Below are positions 1 through 8,863 of a stretch of DNA of 63,312 nt, piece after piece. Below the pieces are notes generated by a model, which saw only the letters and a list, made by a program, of their open reading frames with translations, was not told the origin of the DNA and searched no databases. Positions within the stretch are counted from its first letter, which is position 1; each line of letters starts with the position of its first letter. The position numbers and the translations under genes were made by a program. Source of the DNA: Paenibacillus_AA sp045062745 (GTDB taxonomy: Bacteria; Bacillota; Bacilli; Paenibacillales; NBRC-103111); contig NZ_JBJGED010000042.1 of NCBI RefSeq assembly GCF_045062745.1, positions 1 through 63,312 on the forward strand. Direction: 5' to 3'.

Positions 1-61
1 ACCGATTATTGCTTCCCTTCAGCTAGCCTATCGAGGGCATTTCCACTTTTAATCTTGCGCT

Positions 62-115
62 ACCTAAGTAGTAACGGTGGGCTTTACAATTAACAGAAGT
101 TAGCCTTACAAATCG
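62..115. repeat. Dispersed intergenic repeat, copy at left end
   Basis: A 17-bp word ACCTAAGTAGTAACGGT at 62-78, followed by CTTTACAATTAACA and GCCTTAC, is found again in inverted orientation at 63233-63249 with the same flanking words. The element belongs to the family of AGTAAGGCAAA / TTGTAAAC hairpin repeats also seen near 39.1 kb and 57.3 kb. Bases 1-239 contain no credible gene; the rest of the stretch is AT-rich intergenic DNA. Confidence 0.7.
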
Positions 116-239
116 GCGAAAATCGCCAAAATGGCGTGAAAATAGTTAGGGTACCGTTCTTAATTGTAAACTTCGGTTTACAGTCGTTTGATTAAGATAG
201 CCCGACACTGCCCCCACCAGGGGAGCCAACCATTATTAA

Positions 240-272
240 AAGACCTCCGGAATCGATCATTCCGGAGGTCTT
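240..272 (-). terminator. Terminator of the fumarase gene
   Basis: A perfect 14-bp inverted repeat (240-253 with 259-272) with a 5-base loop follows the stop codon at 289 on the minus strand, and continues into TTTTAATAA. This is a classical intrinsic terminator. Confidence 0.85.
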
Positions 273-288
273 ACCCGACTTAACGCTC

Positions 289-1830
289 TTACTTGAACAC
301 GGGCTCCTTGAACGCCGCCAGCTTCTCGAGCGAATTCTTCTCGACGTCCGCGTGCAAGCTGTTGCCATGCGAATCCATCGTGACGATCGCCGCGAAGCCT
401 TCAACCTCGAGGTGCCACATCGCTTCCGGAATGCCGAACTCCATGAAGTCGACGCCGTTTACTTTCTTGATGCATTCGGCATAATATTGGGCGGCACCGC
501 CAATGGCGTTCAAGTAGACAGCTCCGTGCTCGCCGAGCGCCTCGAGCGTCTTCGGCCCCATGCCGCCCTTGCCGATGACGGCGCGGATGCCGAACTTCTT
601 GATGATGTCGCCTTGGTAAGGCTCCTCCCGGATGCTCGTCGTCGGGCCGGCGGCCTTCACTTGCCATTCCCCGTTCGCATCCTTGCCCATGACCGGACCG
701 CAGTGGTAAATAATGTGCCCGTTCAGGTCTATCGGCGCGTCGTGCTCCATGAGGTGATGGTGGATCGCGTCGCGTCCCGTATGCATCGCGCCGTTGATGA
801 CGACGACGTCGCCTACGCGCAGCTGGCGAATCTGCTCCTCGGTGATCGGCGCCGTGAGGACGATTTCCTTGCGCTCCTCGCTCGCTGCCACCTGCGGTTC
901 AGCCGATTGAGCTTCGGTCATTGGGACGCCCTTGCCGTCTTCATAGATCCACTCCTGGATCTCTCCCGTCTCGGCGTTCAGCAGCACGCCTTGACGACGG
1001 AACGCCCAGCAGTTGTACGCGACGGAGACGAAGAAGCTTGCCGGCAATCGGTTCATGACGCCGATCTTGCAGCCGAGCAGCGTGACCTGGCCGCCGAAGC
1101 CCATCGTGCCGATGCCGAGCTTGTTGGCGTTCTCGAGCACGTACTCCTCGAGCTGGCGCAAGTCGTCGTTCGGGTTCACGTCGTCGACGCTGCGGAACAG
1201 CTGCTGCTTCGCCAGATCGTAGCCGCTGGTGCGGTCGCCGCCGATGCCGACGCCGATGAAGCCGGCGCTGCAGCCTTGCCCCTGCGCCTGATAGACGGCA
1301 TGCATGATGCACTTGCGGATGCCGTCGAGGTCGCGGCCGGCCTTGCCCAAGCCCTCGAGGTTCGTCGGCAGGCTGTACTGGATGTTCTTGTTCTCGCAGC
1401 CGCCGCCCTTCAGGATGAGGCGCACGTCAATCGTGTCCTTCTCCCACTGCTCGAAGTGGATGACCGGCGTGCCTGGGCCGAGGTTGTCCCCGCTGTTCGC
1501 ACCGGTCAAGGAATCGACCGAGTTCGGCCGCAGCTTCGTATCCTTCGTCGCCTGGCGAACCGCTTCGAGAATGCTCTTCTTCATTTCAATCTGGTTTGCG
1601 CCGACCGGACAATGTATAATGAAGGTCGGCATGCCCGTATCCTGGCAGATCGGCGAGACGTTGCATTCCGCCATCGTGATGTTCTCCGCGATCGTCGAGA
1701 GCGACAGCGCCGCGCGCGTGCCGGCGTCCTCCTGAGCTTGCGCTTGCTGGATTTTGCGGCGCACATCCGCAGGCAGATTCGTAGACGTTTCCACGATCAG
1801 CCGGTATACACTTTCTTGAAAATGATTCAT
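289..1830 (-). CDS. fumA: Fumarate hydratase, class I (iron-sulfur)
   Basis: This 513-residue protein is a class I fumarase, which interconverts fumarate and malate in the TCA cycle using a 4Fe-4S cluster. The N-terminal half is the alpha-type domain, with AECNVSPICQDTGMP at about residues 55-69 and GGGCENKN farther on. The C-terminal half is the beta-type domain (GAMHTGRDA, GKGGMGPKT). The ORF is open for 19 more codons upstream, but the ATG at 1830 is preceded by AAAGGAGA 11 bases away and begins MNHFQES, typical of the family. It is a single-gene unit ending in a strong terminator. Substrate specificity between fumarate and tartrate cannot be told from sequence alone. Confidence 0.93.
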   Translation of the reverse strand: MNHFQESVYRLIVETSTNLPADVRRKIQQAQAQEDAGTRAALSLSTIAENITMAECNVSPICQDTGMPTFIIHCPVGANQIEMKKSILEAVRQATKDTKLRPNSVDSLTGANSGDNLGPGTPVIHFEQWEKDTIDVRLILKGGGCENKNIQYSLPTNLEGLGKAGRDLDGIRKCIMHAVYQAQGQGCSAGFIGVGIGGDRTSGYDLAKQQLFRSVDDVNPNDDLRQLEEYVLENANKLGIGTMGFGGQVTLLGCKIGVMNRLPASFFVSVAYNCWAFRRQGVLLNAETGEIQEWIYEDGKGVPMTEAQSAEPQVAASEERKEIVLTAPITEEQIRQLRVGDVVVINGAMHTGRDAIHHHLMEHDAPIDLNGHIIYHCGPVMGKDANGEWQVKAAGPTTSIREEPYQGDIIKKFGIRAVIGKGGMGPKTLEALGEHGAVYLNAIGGAAQYYAECIKKVNGVDFMEFGIPEAMWHLEVEGFAAIVTMDSHGNSLHADVEKNSLEKLAAFKEPVFK

Positions 1831-1970
1831 GATGAGGCCAGTCTCCTTTTGGGGCAATATGGAATAATAAGAATCGTTATAAGTCAATCTCTACTAGCAT
1901 CATACCAGATTTGCCCGAGTTTTTCATGGCAGGTTTGTGGCCGTACTAGATGATGAGCGGAAGGTGCCTT

Positions 1971-2831
1971 ATGCTTCGTACGATACTGAACGGATTCATC
2001 CTTGTCGTAATCGGGATGTCTTTGCTCTTGCCGCAGGTCGGTGTGGCACGGGACGGCATCTACTATCGCGACCAGGTCGCCGTGCTGATGTACCATCACG
2101 TGAGCGATACGGATGAGAGCTCCAGCACGATTACGACCGACCTGTTTCGCAGCCAGTTGACCTATCTTCGGGACAAAGGCTATACATTCATCACGCCGGA
2201 GGAGCTGCACGGGTTCCTGGAAGGCGGAGCGGTGCCGCCGAATGCGGTGCTCGTGACGTTCGACGACGGCTATGCGAGCTTCTACGAGCATGCATATCCG
2301 ATTCTGGAGCAGCTCCAAGTACCGGCCGTCAACTTCCTCATCACCGAGACGCTCGATCATCCGGACTACAATCCGTACATCGGGGCGATTCCGTTCATGT
2401 CCCGCGAGCAAGTGCGCGACATGACGCACAAGACCAGCTGGGTGAAGGCGGCGTGCCATACGAACGGCAACCACAACAAGCAGGACGGCAAAGCGTATCT
2501 CACGAACCGGCTCTCGATCAATAATGTAGTGGAAACCGAGCAGCAATACGAGGAGCGCATTTTGTGGGATACCCAAGCGTGTCTGCAGGAAGTGAGCGCC
2601 CTGACGGACGAAATGACGATCGACCTCGCCTATCCGTTCGGCATCTCTACTGAGAAAGCGCGTGAGCTCCTCCAGCAGTGCGGGGTGAAGTTCGCCTATA
2701 CGATTACGCCGCAGATGACGACGCGCTCAACCGACCCGATGCGGATTCCGCGCATCAACGGGGGGAGCCCGGACGTGTCCCCCGAGCTGCTGCATCAGAC
2801 GATTGTGCGGCGGGTTGTGAAGTCGCCTTAG
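1971..2831 (+). CDS. Secreted polysaccharide deacetylase (NodB-type)
   Basis: A 286-residue protein with an N-terminal hydrophobic signal segment (about residues 4-26), so probably exported or membrane-anchored. The NodB metal-dependent deacetylase core is visible: YHHV near residue 41, TFDDGY near 97 (the catalytic and metal-binding Asp pair), the metal-binding HTNGNH near 163, and YPFG near 221. Family members remove N-acetyl groups from cell-wall or exopolysaccharide aminosugars. The ATG at 1971 is chosen because GCGGAAGGTG sits 4 bases upstream; an upstream in-frame start at 1950 lacks a site. The YfbR-type gene starts 36 bp downstream and is probably cotranscribed. The substrate is unknown. 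Confidence 0.85.
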   Translation: MLRTILNGFILVVIGMSLLLPQVGVARDGIYYRDQVAVLMYHHVSDTDESSSTITTDLFRSQLTYLRDKGYTFITPEELHGFLEGGAVPPNAVLVTFDDGYASFYEHAYPILEQLQVPAVNFLITETLDHPDYNPYIGAIPFMSREQVRDMTHKTSWVKAACHTNGNHNKQDGKAYLTNRLSINNVVETEQQYEERILWDTQACLQEVSALTDEMTIDLAYPFGISTEKARELLQQCGVKFAYTITPQMTTRSTDPMRIPRINGGSPDVSPELLHQTIVRRVVKSP

Positions 2832-2867
2832 GTATCCAAACTTATCGCCGAGAGGGGGACGGGTCGC

Positions 2868-3479
2868 ATGGAAAGCCATTTTTACGCCTACTTGTACCGG
2901 CTACGCTACATCGAGCGCTGGAGCCTCATGCGGAATGTGCTCAAAGAAAACGTCGCCGAGCATACGTTCCAGGTGGCGCTGCTGACGCATGCGCTCTGCA
3001 CGATCGCCAATACGGTATACGGGCACAACGTGCCGACCGATTCCATCGTGACGCGGGCGCTGTTCCACGACGTAACCGAGGTGTTCACGGGCGACATTCC
3101 GACGCCGGTGAAGCATCACAACAAACAAATCTTGCACAATTTCCGCGAAATCGAAGACATCGCCGCCTCCCGCCTGCTGAACATGGTGCCGGAGAAGCTG
3201 AAGCCGACCTACACGTCCCTCATCGGAGAGCACGGAAAGCATACGGAGCTGACGCCAGAGCAGCTGGAGCAGAAAAAATACATTAAAGCGGCCGACCTGC
3301 TGGACGCGTACTTGAAGTGCGTAACGGAGCTGTCGGCGGGGAATCGGGAATTCTCGATGGCCAAAAAACAAATCGAGCAGTCCATCGAGCAGATGAACAT
3401 GCCTGAGCTGGCGTACTTCCTCGAGCACATGGCTCCGAGCTTCGAGAAGACGCTCGACGAGCTGTCGGAGGATGTGTGA
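2868..3479 (+). CDS. HD-domain 5'-deoxynucleotidase, YfbR family
   Basis: 203 residues with the HD phosphohydrolase signature: EHTFQVALLTH near residue 31, LFHD near residue 65 followed by VTEVFTGDIPTPVK, and a later AADLLDAY. These match YfbR, which removes the 5' phosphate from deoxyribonucleoside monophosphates; the VTE...TGDIPTPVK run is characteristic of the YfbR subgroup rather than general HD proteins. The start has GAGAGGGGG nine bases upstream. It follows the deacetylase gene by 36 bp. No membrane segment is visible, so it should be cytoplasmic. Confidence 0.85.
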   Translation: MESHFYAYLYRLRYIERWSLMRNVLKENVAEHTFQVALLTHALCTIANTVYGHNVPTDSIVTRALFHDVTEVFTGDIPTPVKHHNKQILHNFREIEDIAASRLLNMVPEKLKPTYTSLIGEHGKHTELTPEQLEQKKYIKAADLLDAYLKCVTELSAGNREFSMAKKQIEQSIEQMNMPELAYFLEHMAPSFEKTLDELSEDV

Positions 3480-3817
3480 ACATGAGAGTTAGTCGATTGT
3501 ACCGACTAACTCCCCTCACACCGATGGGAAACGGACCGAATTAACGCGAAAAGGAGACTGTCGATTGATTGTGGATGGCTCATCGAACCGATCCAAACGC
3601 GCTCTAGTTTGATTTCACGAACTTACAGAAGGCTAGATATCATTTGGAGGAGCTCTAATTCGATTTCGCCGAATTGGAGCGCACGTTTGAACACGGACCC
3701 TGGAATCCCGCCATTTAGTTAGGCAAGATCGAACTGCATCGAGCAGACTTCCCAAAACACCGACTCTAATTGGGCAAAATCGAATTACACCTCATTTGGA
3801 TCCACGATATACAGGAA
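3480..3817. repeat. Intergenic stretch with hairpin and degenerate repeats
   Basis: No gene is seen here. A perfect 10-bp inverted repeat GAGTTAGTCG / CGACTAACTC with a 7-base loop lies at 3486-3512, just after the YfbR stop, but no T-run follows, so a terminator is not certain. From about 3595 to 3790 there are several degenerate copies of a word like CTCTAATT..CGATTT..GAATT, of the sort found as dispersed intergenic repeats. Confidence 0.55.
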
Positions 3818-3853
3818 AAGAGCCTCCTTCATCCGAGGATGAAGGAGGCTCTT
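3818..3853 (-). terminator. Terminator of the four-helix membrane protein gene
   Basis: A 16-bp perfect stem (3818-3833 with 3838-3853) with a 4-base loop, followed on the minus strand by CTTTTCC, lies 16 bases beyond the stop codon at 3870. Confidence 0.85.
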
Positions 3854-3869
3854 GGCGTCCAACCTTGCG

Positions 3870-4271
3870 CTAAGCGAACCAAGTGGGATTGTACATCAGA
3901 ATGACGAGCATGATGAACGCCACCGCCGCCACGATACTGAACGTGCGCAGCTTCCGCACGGACTCGGCCGTGCCAGAGTTGCCGGCCTTCAGCCGCTTGA
4001 GCGGCCCGCCCATCATGCCGGCCATCGCGAACATGACGAGAATGATGACGACCGCCGCTACCATCCATGTAGTCGACATGCCGGCGCGGCTAACCATATA
4101 CCCGCCGGTCAGGAAGCTGAGGATCAGAACATATTGGCCAATCCGGTTCAACCGGTGCAGGCCGGCGGCCGTATCCGGCTTCGCCGCGCCTCCGGCGAGG
4201 AAGGGCAGGACCACATAAAAAATCAATAAAATCGCGGAAATCACGTGAATCCACTTAAACGCATCGTACAT
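3870..4271 (-). CDS. Small membrane protein with four predicted helices
   Basis: 133 residues with four hydrophobic stretches (about residues 7-27, 45-62, 70-88 and 109-128). The first helix contains WIHVISA, a His-bearing pattern seen in DUF2269- and CopD-like membrane proteins, but I cannot assign it to a family with confidence. The start is ATG with ACAGGGGGC about 11 bases upstream. It stands alone between terminator and repeat tract. Function unknown. Confidence 0.7.
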   Translation of the reverse strand: MYDAFKWIHVISAILLIFYVVLPFLAGGAAKPDTAAGLHRLNRIGQYVLILSFLTGGYMVSRAGMSTTWMVAAVVIILVMFAMAGMMGGPLKRLKAGNSGTAESVRKLRTFSIVAAVAFIMLVILMYNPTWFA

Positions 4272-4380
4272 CGCGGTGTAAGCCCCCTGTCCATGTTAGG
4301 TTTCAACACTTGTAGTATATCGGAAAAAGGGGTTTGGCACAAATTGGCGCAAGGGTTCAAAACGTGTGGGCCATGGACTG

Positions 4381-4540
4381 CGGTGCGAGTCCGGCAGATG
4401 TACCCTGTGCGTTCAGCGCGCGTCCGGCGGATGGTTCCTGCGCATTCAGCGCGAGTTCCGCACGGATCCACCGCGAGTTTCCCGCGCATTCAACCCGTGT
4501 ACCGCGTACGTTCATCGCATGCTCCGCCTGTATTCAGCGC
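4381..4540. repeat. Degenerate short tandem repeat
   Basis: Five imperfect units of 22-44 bases share the words GCGNGNGTNCCG and CGCATTCA (or CGTTCA). The tract lies between the membrane protein gene and the 3' end of the glycerophosphodiesterase gene, slightly overlapping the latter. The interval 4272-4533 contains no gene. Confidence 0.6.
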
Positions 4541-5262
4541 CCGAGCAGCTCATGCAGCCGCCCGGGAAAGTCGGTGATAATCCCCGACACTCCGACGTCG
4601 ATCAGCTCCTGCATCCGTTCTGCCCCATTCACCGTCCACGGGTACACTTGTAGTCCAAGCTCCTTCGCCTGCGCCATGTACGCGGCATTGACGAACCGGT
4701 GGTGCGGATGCAGAGAATATAGCTCAGCGCCGAACGAAGCAGCGATCACCGACGGCAGCTCGTCGACCTGATCGTATAAATACCCGATCTGTACGCGCGG
4801 CTCCACCTCTTTCAAAGCGACCAAGATCTCCTTGTGGAAGGAGGAGACGAACACGCGGTCGAACAGCGACTCCGCCGCAAGGTACGCGGCGAATGTCCGC
4901 AGATGCGCCGGCTCGCTGCTCTTGATCTCGACGTTCACCGCCACCTCGGGCGGGACGGCCGCGAACACCTCCTCCAGGAACGGCAGCCGTTCGCCCGCGA
5001 ACGCTCGTTCCGTCCCGTACCAGCTGCCGGCGTCCGCCGCCCGCAGCTGGTCGGAGGCGAGCTCGCGGATCGCCCCGGAGCGGTCGGTCGTGCGGTCGAT
5101 CGTCGCATCGTGGCAGACGATCATCCGTCCGTCCGCCGAGAAGTGCACGTCCAGCTCGATCGCACCGCTGCCCTGCTCCACCGCGAGGCGGAACGAGCCG
5201 AGCGTATTCTCCGGAGCCATACCCGCCGCCCCCCGGTGTCCGATAATCAACAAACCTTCCAT
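4534..5262 (-). CDS. Glycerophosphodiester phosphodiesterase
   Basis: 242 residues with the whole GDPD signature: HRG near residue 9, PENT near 18, IELDVHFSADG near 36 and CHD near 51, then the TIM-barrel strands VNVEIKS and YPWTVNG. It hydrolyses glycerophosphodiesters to glycerol 3-phosphate and an alcohol. There is no signal peptide, so it acts inside the cell, like UgpQ. It is the last gene of the operon that begins at 13596, 16 bp after the second oxidoreductase, with AGAGGAG upstream of its ATG. In this sugar-uptake setting it may process imported glycerophospho-linked glycans or teichoic acid fragments (inference). Confidence 0.9.
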   Translation of the reverse strand: MEGLLIIGHRGAAGMAPENTLGSFRLAVEQGSGAIELDVHFSADGRMIVCHDATIDRTTDRSGAIRELASDQLRAADAGSWYGTERAFAGERLPFLEEVFAAVPPEVAVNVEIKSSEPAHLRTFAAYLAAESLFDRVFVSSFHKEILVALKEVEPRVQIGYLYDQVDELPSVIAASFGAELYSLHPHHRFVNAAYMAQAKELGLQVYPWTVNGAERMQELIDVGVSGIITDFPGRLHELLGR

Positions 5263-5278
5263 TGTCGTAATCTCCTCT

Positions 5279-6424
5279 CTATGCCCACTCCACAGGCAAA
5301 AACCGATTCTCGGCCGAGGATTGCTTCGCCTTCAGGCACAGAAGCGCGCTGATCAGCCCGTCCTGCAGAGACGCACGGGAAGCCGCCTCGTCCCGAACCA
5401 TCGAGACGAAATGCTCAGCGAGCGCCCGATCCCCTCCGAAATGCGGCTCCCGGGCGGCGCCGACCGTGAAGGTCTCCACAACCGGCGAGTGGTGCAGCAT
5501 CAGCTTGATCGTATCGGATTCCCATTCGAACTCGATCGTGCCCTTATACCCCATGAGCCGGATGCTGCGGTTGCCGGCTGCGCGGCGGACGAAGAAATTT
5601 TGCGAATACGACACATGCATTCCGCTCGCGTAACGGATTAACAAGCTGCCCGAATCCTCGTTGCCGGTGTCCACCGCGTAGCAGCAGCTCTCCCCCGGCA
5701 GCTCGCTGTCCGGACAAGCCGCTCTGTCGGCGCAGTCTTCACAGCGCAGGCCGGCCGGCCGCGTACCGCGGAAGATCTGTTTGGACCCCATGGCACACAC
5801 CATAACCGGCTGCTGCCCAAGCAAGTAATTAATGACGTCGAGATCATGCGTCGCCTTCTGCAGGAACAGCCCGCCCGTCTCTGCCTCATCGCGGTACCAG
5901 CGCTTGAAGTAGACGGAGCCGTAGGCGATGTTCGTCACCGCCTGCACGTGTTCGACCGTGCCAATCACGCCGCTGTCGACGAGCTGCTTCACCAACGCCG
6001 CCATCGGCGTCATCCGCAGCGGGAACGACACGAGCACGCGGTGCCCGCCGTACGTATCGGCACCCGCCTTCAGCTGCAGCAGGTCGGGCAGCGTCGTCGC
6101 CACCGGCTTTTCCAAGAAGAGCGGCAGCCCGGTCGGCAGCGCCTGCAGCGCCAGCGCGGCATGGCTCGAGCAGCGGCTGCCGATCAGAATCGCGTCGAGA
6201 GCCCCGGCCTCGGCGGCCAGCATCTCCTCCGCGCGGCTGTACCAGCGCGTGCCTTCCCGCACGCCTTGCTCCCCGAGAGCAAGGCGGATGTCCGCCTGCC
6301 GCGGGTCAGCGACCGCGGTGAGCGTACAGGCCGGGTCCGCCCGACGAAGGGCGCCGAGCATGACGCCCATCCGCCGGCCCAGGCCGATGATGCCTAGTCT
6401 TAGTTGCGAACCGCGATCGCCCAT
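5279..6424 (-). CDS. Gfo/Idh/MocA-family oxidoreductase
   Basis: 381 residues. The N-terminal Rossmann motif is GIIGLGRRMG and the family signature is EKPVAT near residue 100; KATHDLDVINYLLG is the conserved helix with the catalytic His. Such enzymes oxidise or reduce sugars or inositols with NAD(P). A Cys-rich insert near residues 225-250 (CEDCADRAACPD) resembles the one in the oxidoreductase at 12418, which suggests that the two are paralogs with a structural metal site. The ATG overlaps the stop of the upstream GH123-like gene by one base (TAATG), so translation is probably coupled. The exact sugar is unknown. Confidence 0.87.
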   Translation of the reverse strand: MGDRGSQLRLGIIGLGRRMGVMLGALRRADPACTLTAVADPRQADIRLALGEQGVREGTRWYSRAEEMLAAEAGALDAILIGSRCSSHAALALQALPTGLPLFLEKPVATTLPDLLQLKAGADTYGGHRVLVSFPLRMTPMAALVKQLVDSGVIGTVEHVQAVTNIAYGSVYFKRWYRDEAETGGLFLQKATHDLDVINYLLGQQPVMVCAMGSKQIFRGTRPAGLRCEDCADRAACPDSELPGESCCYAVDTGNEDSGSLLIRYASGMHVSYSQNFFVRRAAGNRSIRLMGYKGTIEFEWESDTIKLMLHHSPVVETFTVGAAREPHFGGDRALAEHFVSMVRDEAASRASLQDGLISALLCLKAKQSSAENRFLPVEWA

Positions 6425-8781
6425 TATAACGCCATGCTGTCCGCAGGCTCATTGGACAACAGCCGGAAGTTGTCGAGGTATAGCGTCTTCGGAGCAGTCT
6501 GCTGCCACATCCAAATCTCAATGCCCTTGATCTGCGTAAGGTCCAGATTCACTTGCTTCAGCGGGATCGTGATCGTCTCGCCCTGGTTCGCCCGCACGTA
6601 CTGCATGAACGTATCGTCGGTCTTGCCGTTCGTCCCGTGGAACTTTACGTAGAATTGCACGGTCTCGCCCACGTTGAACACGTCGAACTGCAGCGCCTGG
6701 AAACGGGACCAGTCCGGGCTGCGGAATGCCTTGCCCGCATCGAACAGACGGATGTTCGGGAATTTCACCCCAGCTTTGTACGTAGCCTGCATCGAATGCG
6801 AGCCGCTGGTCACATGGTCGTTCGACAGAGCCAGTGTGACGGTAGAGGACGTCCACTTCTTCACAGCGGCATCGCTCTCGGCGTCATTCAGCTCCACCGG
6901 GTACGTCACGGCCGCTTCCTTCACCGCGAGCGTCCGGTGGATCGTCTTCGTCTGCCCGTCCTTCGAGACGACGATGTCGACCTCGTGCAAGCCCGGCTGC
7001 AGCGGCAGCACGACGGCATGCTTGGCATAGCCCGCGCCCGATTCGGCCACCGGCGCCAGCTGCCCGTTCACGGTCACCGTGGAGCCCGGCTCGGTGTACA
7101 CGGCTACCTCACGGCTCCCCGGAGCCGGCTTCCCGATAGCGGTCAGTGCTGTCAGGCCGCTCGACATCGAGACGATCTCGTTCGCCACTTCCCCGCGCAC
7201 CTGCAGCAATTGCACCGGATCTTCCTTATAATCGCGGATATGGTCGTACAGCCGCTCGTAGAAAGGCTGGATCGCATCCTTCACCTCGAACGACGAACCT
7301 GCGAGACCGAGCTTTGCAGCGGCCTCCGTGATGCGCTGCTCCAGCTGCCACAAGTACTCGTAGTCTTCCGCACCCTCGCGCAGCGTCTCCATGCGGATCG
7401 TGCCGACCGGTCCGTCGATGCCGAGCGCCGTGCCGGGGTAGAACAAGTAGCCGTCCCCGTTCGCGCCGGGGAACGCCATCGGGTCGTTCCACACATCCCG
7501 AGCGATGTATTCTTTGCCATTCCACTTCTTGAAGATCGTCGTCGACCAGAACAGAGTCCCCTGCACGCCGTTGTCGCGCTGCATCCACGACAAGAGCCGC
7601 GTCCCGACGAGATCGTCGTCGAGATGGTAAGACGGGAACGGATGCTTCGGCACGACACACGTGTACCACCAAACTTCATCGCCGGCCGCTTGCCGCTCTT
7701 GGGCAAAGACGGGGTCATATTTGTCGATCTCCGCTGTCCAGATATCGACGTCGCCGACGAGCTCATCGACCGGCTGGATCGTGACCAGGCTAGGCACATC
7801 CGGCGCGACGCGGCTCAGAATGTCCTTGTAGTTCCGCACATCACCATACTTGGCAGGCCCAGGCTCGTCGACTAAGTAGAAGAAAGCTTTGGCCAGCAGC
7901 CCCTTCTCCCGCAGCAGATCGACCAGCTGCTTCGTCTTCGCTTCATCGACATTGCCGGAAGCGTCCCTATATAGCTGCAGCCGATAAGCGGACACCTTCG
8001 GATTCGTGATGTACGGCTCCGCCCGGCGCACGAACTCGTTCACGTCGGTGAACGGCACCGGCAAGTAGCTCGGAGTCAACCGCTCTTCCACCGAAGCCCA
8101 GTAGTACTTGTCGAGCAGCGACCAGAACTCTTCTCCGGCCACATTGTTATGGGCAGCCGCCACTTGGTCCCCCCACAGCGTGAACGCCGTCTTCGCATGG
8201 CTCTCGTCGGTCAGCTCGAAATCCCAGACCGTGAACTCGATCGGCACGCGAACCGGATTCCCGGTCTCATGCAGCCAGATCTCCCCTGTGTATGTACCGG
8301 CCGGCTGGCCCTTCGGCACCTGCACCTTGATCCAGATGCCCTGATTGTCCCCGGCGGCCACCTTCAGCAGTTCGTCTTCATGCAGCGGGATGAGCGCGTC
8401 CGGGTACCAGCCCTTGGGATAAGCGGCCGTCGTCGATGTCGTCACTTGAATATAATGCTGCTTGAACAGCTGAATATGGCCGCGGTCGATCTTCGCATTG
8501 CCGTTCGTCAGTTTCAAGTCGCTTATTTGCACCTCAAGCTGTTGCAGCCCGGCGTCACCGGCTTTCACAATCACTTGCGCGGCTTCGTACTCGTTGCGGG
8601 CGGCGGCCATGCGCACGCTATGGGACCCGTCGGGCGGGAACGCTTGGTCCCGCAACACCTTCTGCGTATTCGTCGGCACCCAGACGTCGAACGCCGGGGT
8701 CGTCTTGGCGGAGGCGGAAGGAAGCACCATGACATTCAAAAGCACCAGTAGCGTAAGAGCGATTGCAGCGAATCGTTTCAC
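6424..8781 (-). CDS. Secreted GH123-like glycosidase (DUF4091)
   Basis: 785 residues with a signal peptide (about 1-25). The middle part carries the DUF4091 / GH123 catalytic fold: FYLVDEPGP near residue 303 holds the Asp-Glu pair expected for substrate-assisted hydrolysis, and WKNG-, YPG- and RMETLREGAEDYEYLW-type motifs follow. GH123 enzymes known so far are beta-N-acetylgalactosaminidases. After about residue 620 a beta-rich C-terminal module resembles a carbohydrate-binding domain (SDHV, NVGETVQFYVKF, LYLDNFRLL). It sits between the binding lipoprotein gene (82 bp upstream) and the oxidoreductase it overlaps. No sortase motif or transmembrane anchor is seen. Substrate is inferred only by family. 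Confidence 0.82.
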   Translation of the reverse strand: MKRFAAIALTLLVLLNVMVLPSASAKTTPAFDVWVPTNTQKVLRDQAFPPDGSHSVRMAAARNEYEAAQVIVKAGDAGLQQLEVQISDLKLTNGNAKIDRGHIQLFKQHYIQVTTSTTAAYPKGWYPDALIPLHEDELLKVAAGDNQGIWIKVQVPKGQPAGTYTGEIWLHETGNPVRVPIEFTVWDFELTDESHAKTAFTLWGDQVAAAHNNVAGEEFWSLLDKYYWASVEERLTPSYLPVPFTDVNEFVRRAEPYITNPKVSAYRLQLYRDASGNVDEAKTKQLVDLLREKGLLAKAFFYLVDEPGPAKYGDVRNYKDILSRVAPDVPSLVTIQPVDELVGDVDIWTAEIDKYDPVFAQERQAAGDEVWWYTCVVPKHPFPSYHLDDDLVGTRLLSWMQRDNGVQGTLFWSTTIFKKWNGKEYIARDVWNDPMAFPGANGDGYLFYPGTALGIDGPVGTIRMETLREGAEDYEYLWQLEQRITEAAAKLGLAGSSFEVKDAIQPFYERLYDHIRDYKEDPVQLLQVRGEVANEIVSMSSGLTALTAIGKPAPGSREVAVYTEPGSTVTVNGQLAPVAESGAGYAKHAVVLPLQPGLHEVDIVVSKDGQTKTIHRTLAVKEAAVTYPVELNDAESDAAVKKWTSSTVTLALSNDHVTSGSHSMQATYKAGVKFPNIRLFDAGKAFRSPDWSRFQALQFDVFNVGETVQFYVKFHGTNGKTDDTFMQYVRANQGETITIPLKQVNLDLTQIKGIEIWMWQQTAPKTLYLDNFRLLSNEPADSMAL

Positions 8782-8863
8782 TCGTAAACACCCTCCCCGT
8801 CATATTGAGGACTCAGGGCCGCGAAGCACATCCCGCATCGCAGCCCTGGTCGCGAGCATAACC

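Noticed and set aside
352..1953. Long plus-strand ORF of 533 codons
   Set aside because: It is antisense to fumarase, has R/D/H/V-biased composition typical of a shadow frame in GC-rich DNA, and no ribosome site. The same holds for long antisense ORFs over 6553-7875, 11410-12453, 19482-20744, 24340-25938, 27917-29128, 34935-36230 and 46276-47784.
3486..3512. Intrinsic terminator of the YfbR-type gene
   Set aside because: The hairpin is perfect, but no T-run follows on either side; it resembles the GTTAGT/ACTAAC dispersed repeats instead.
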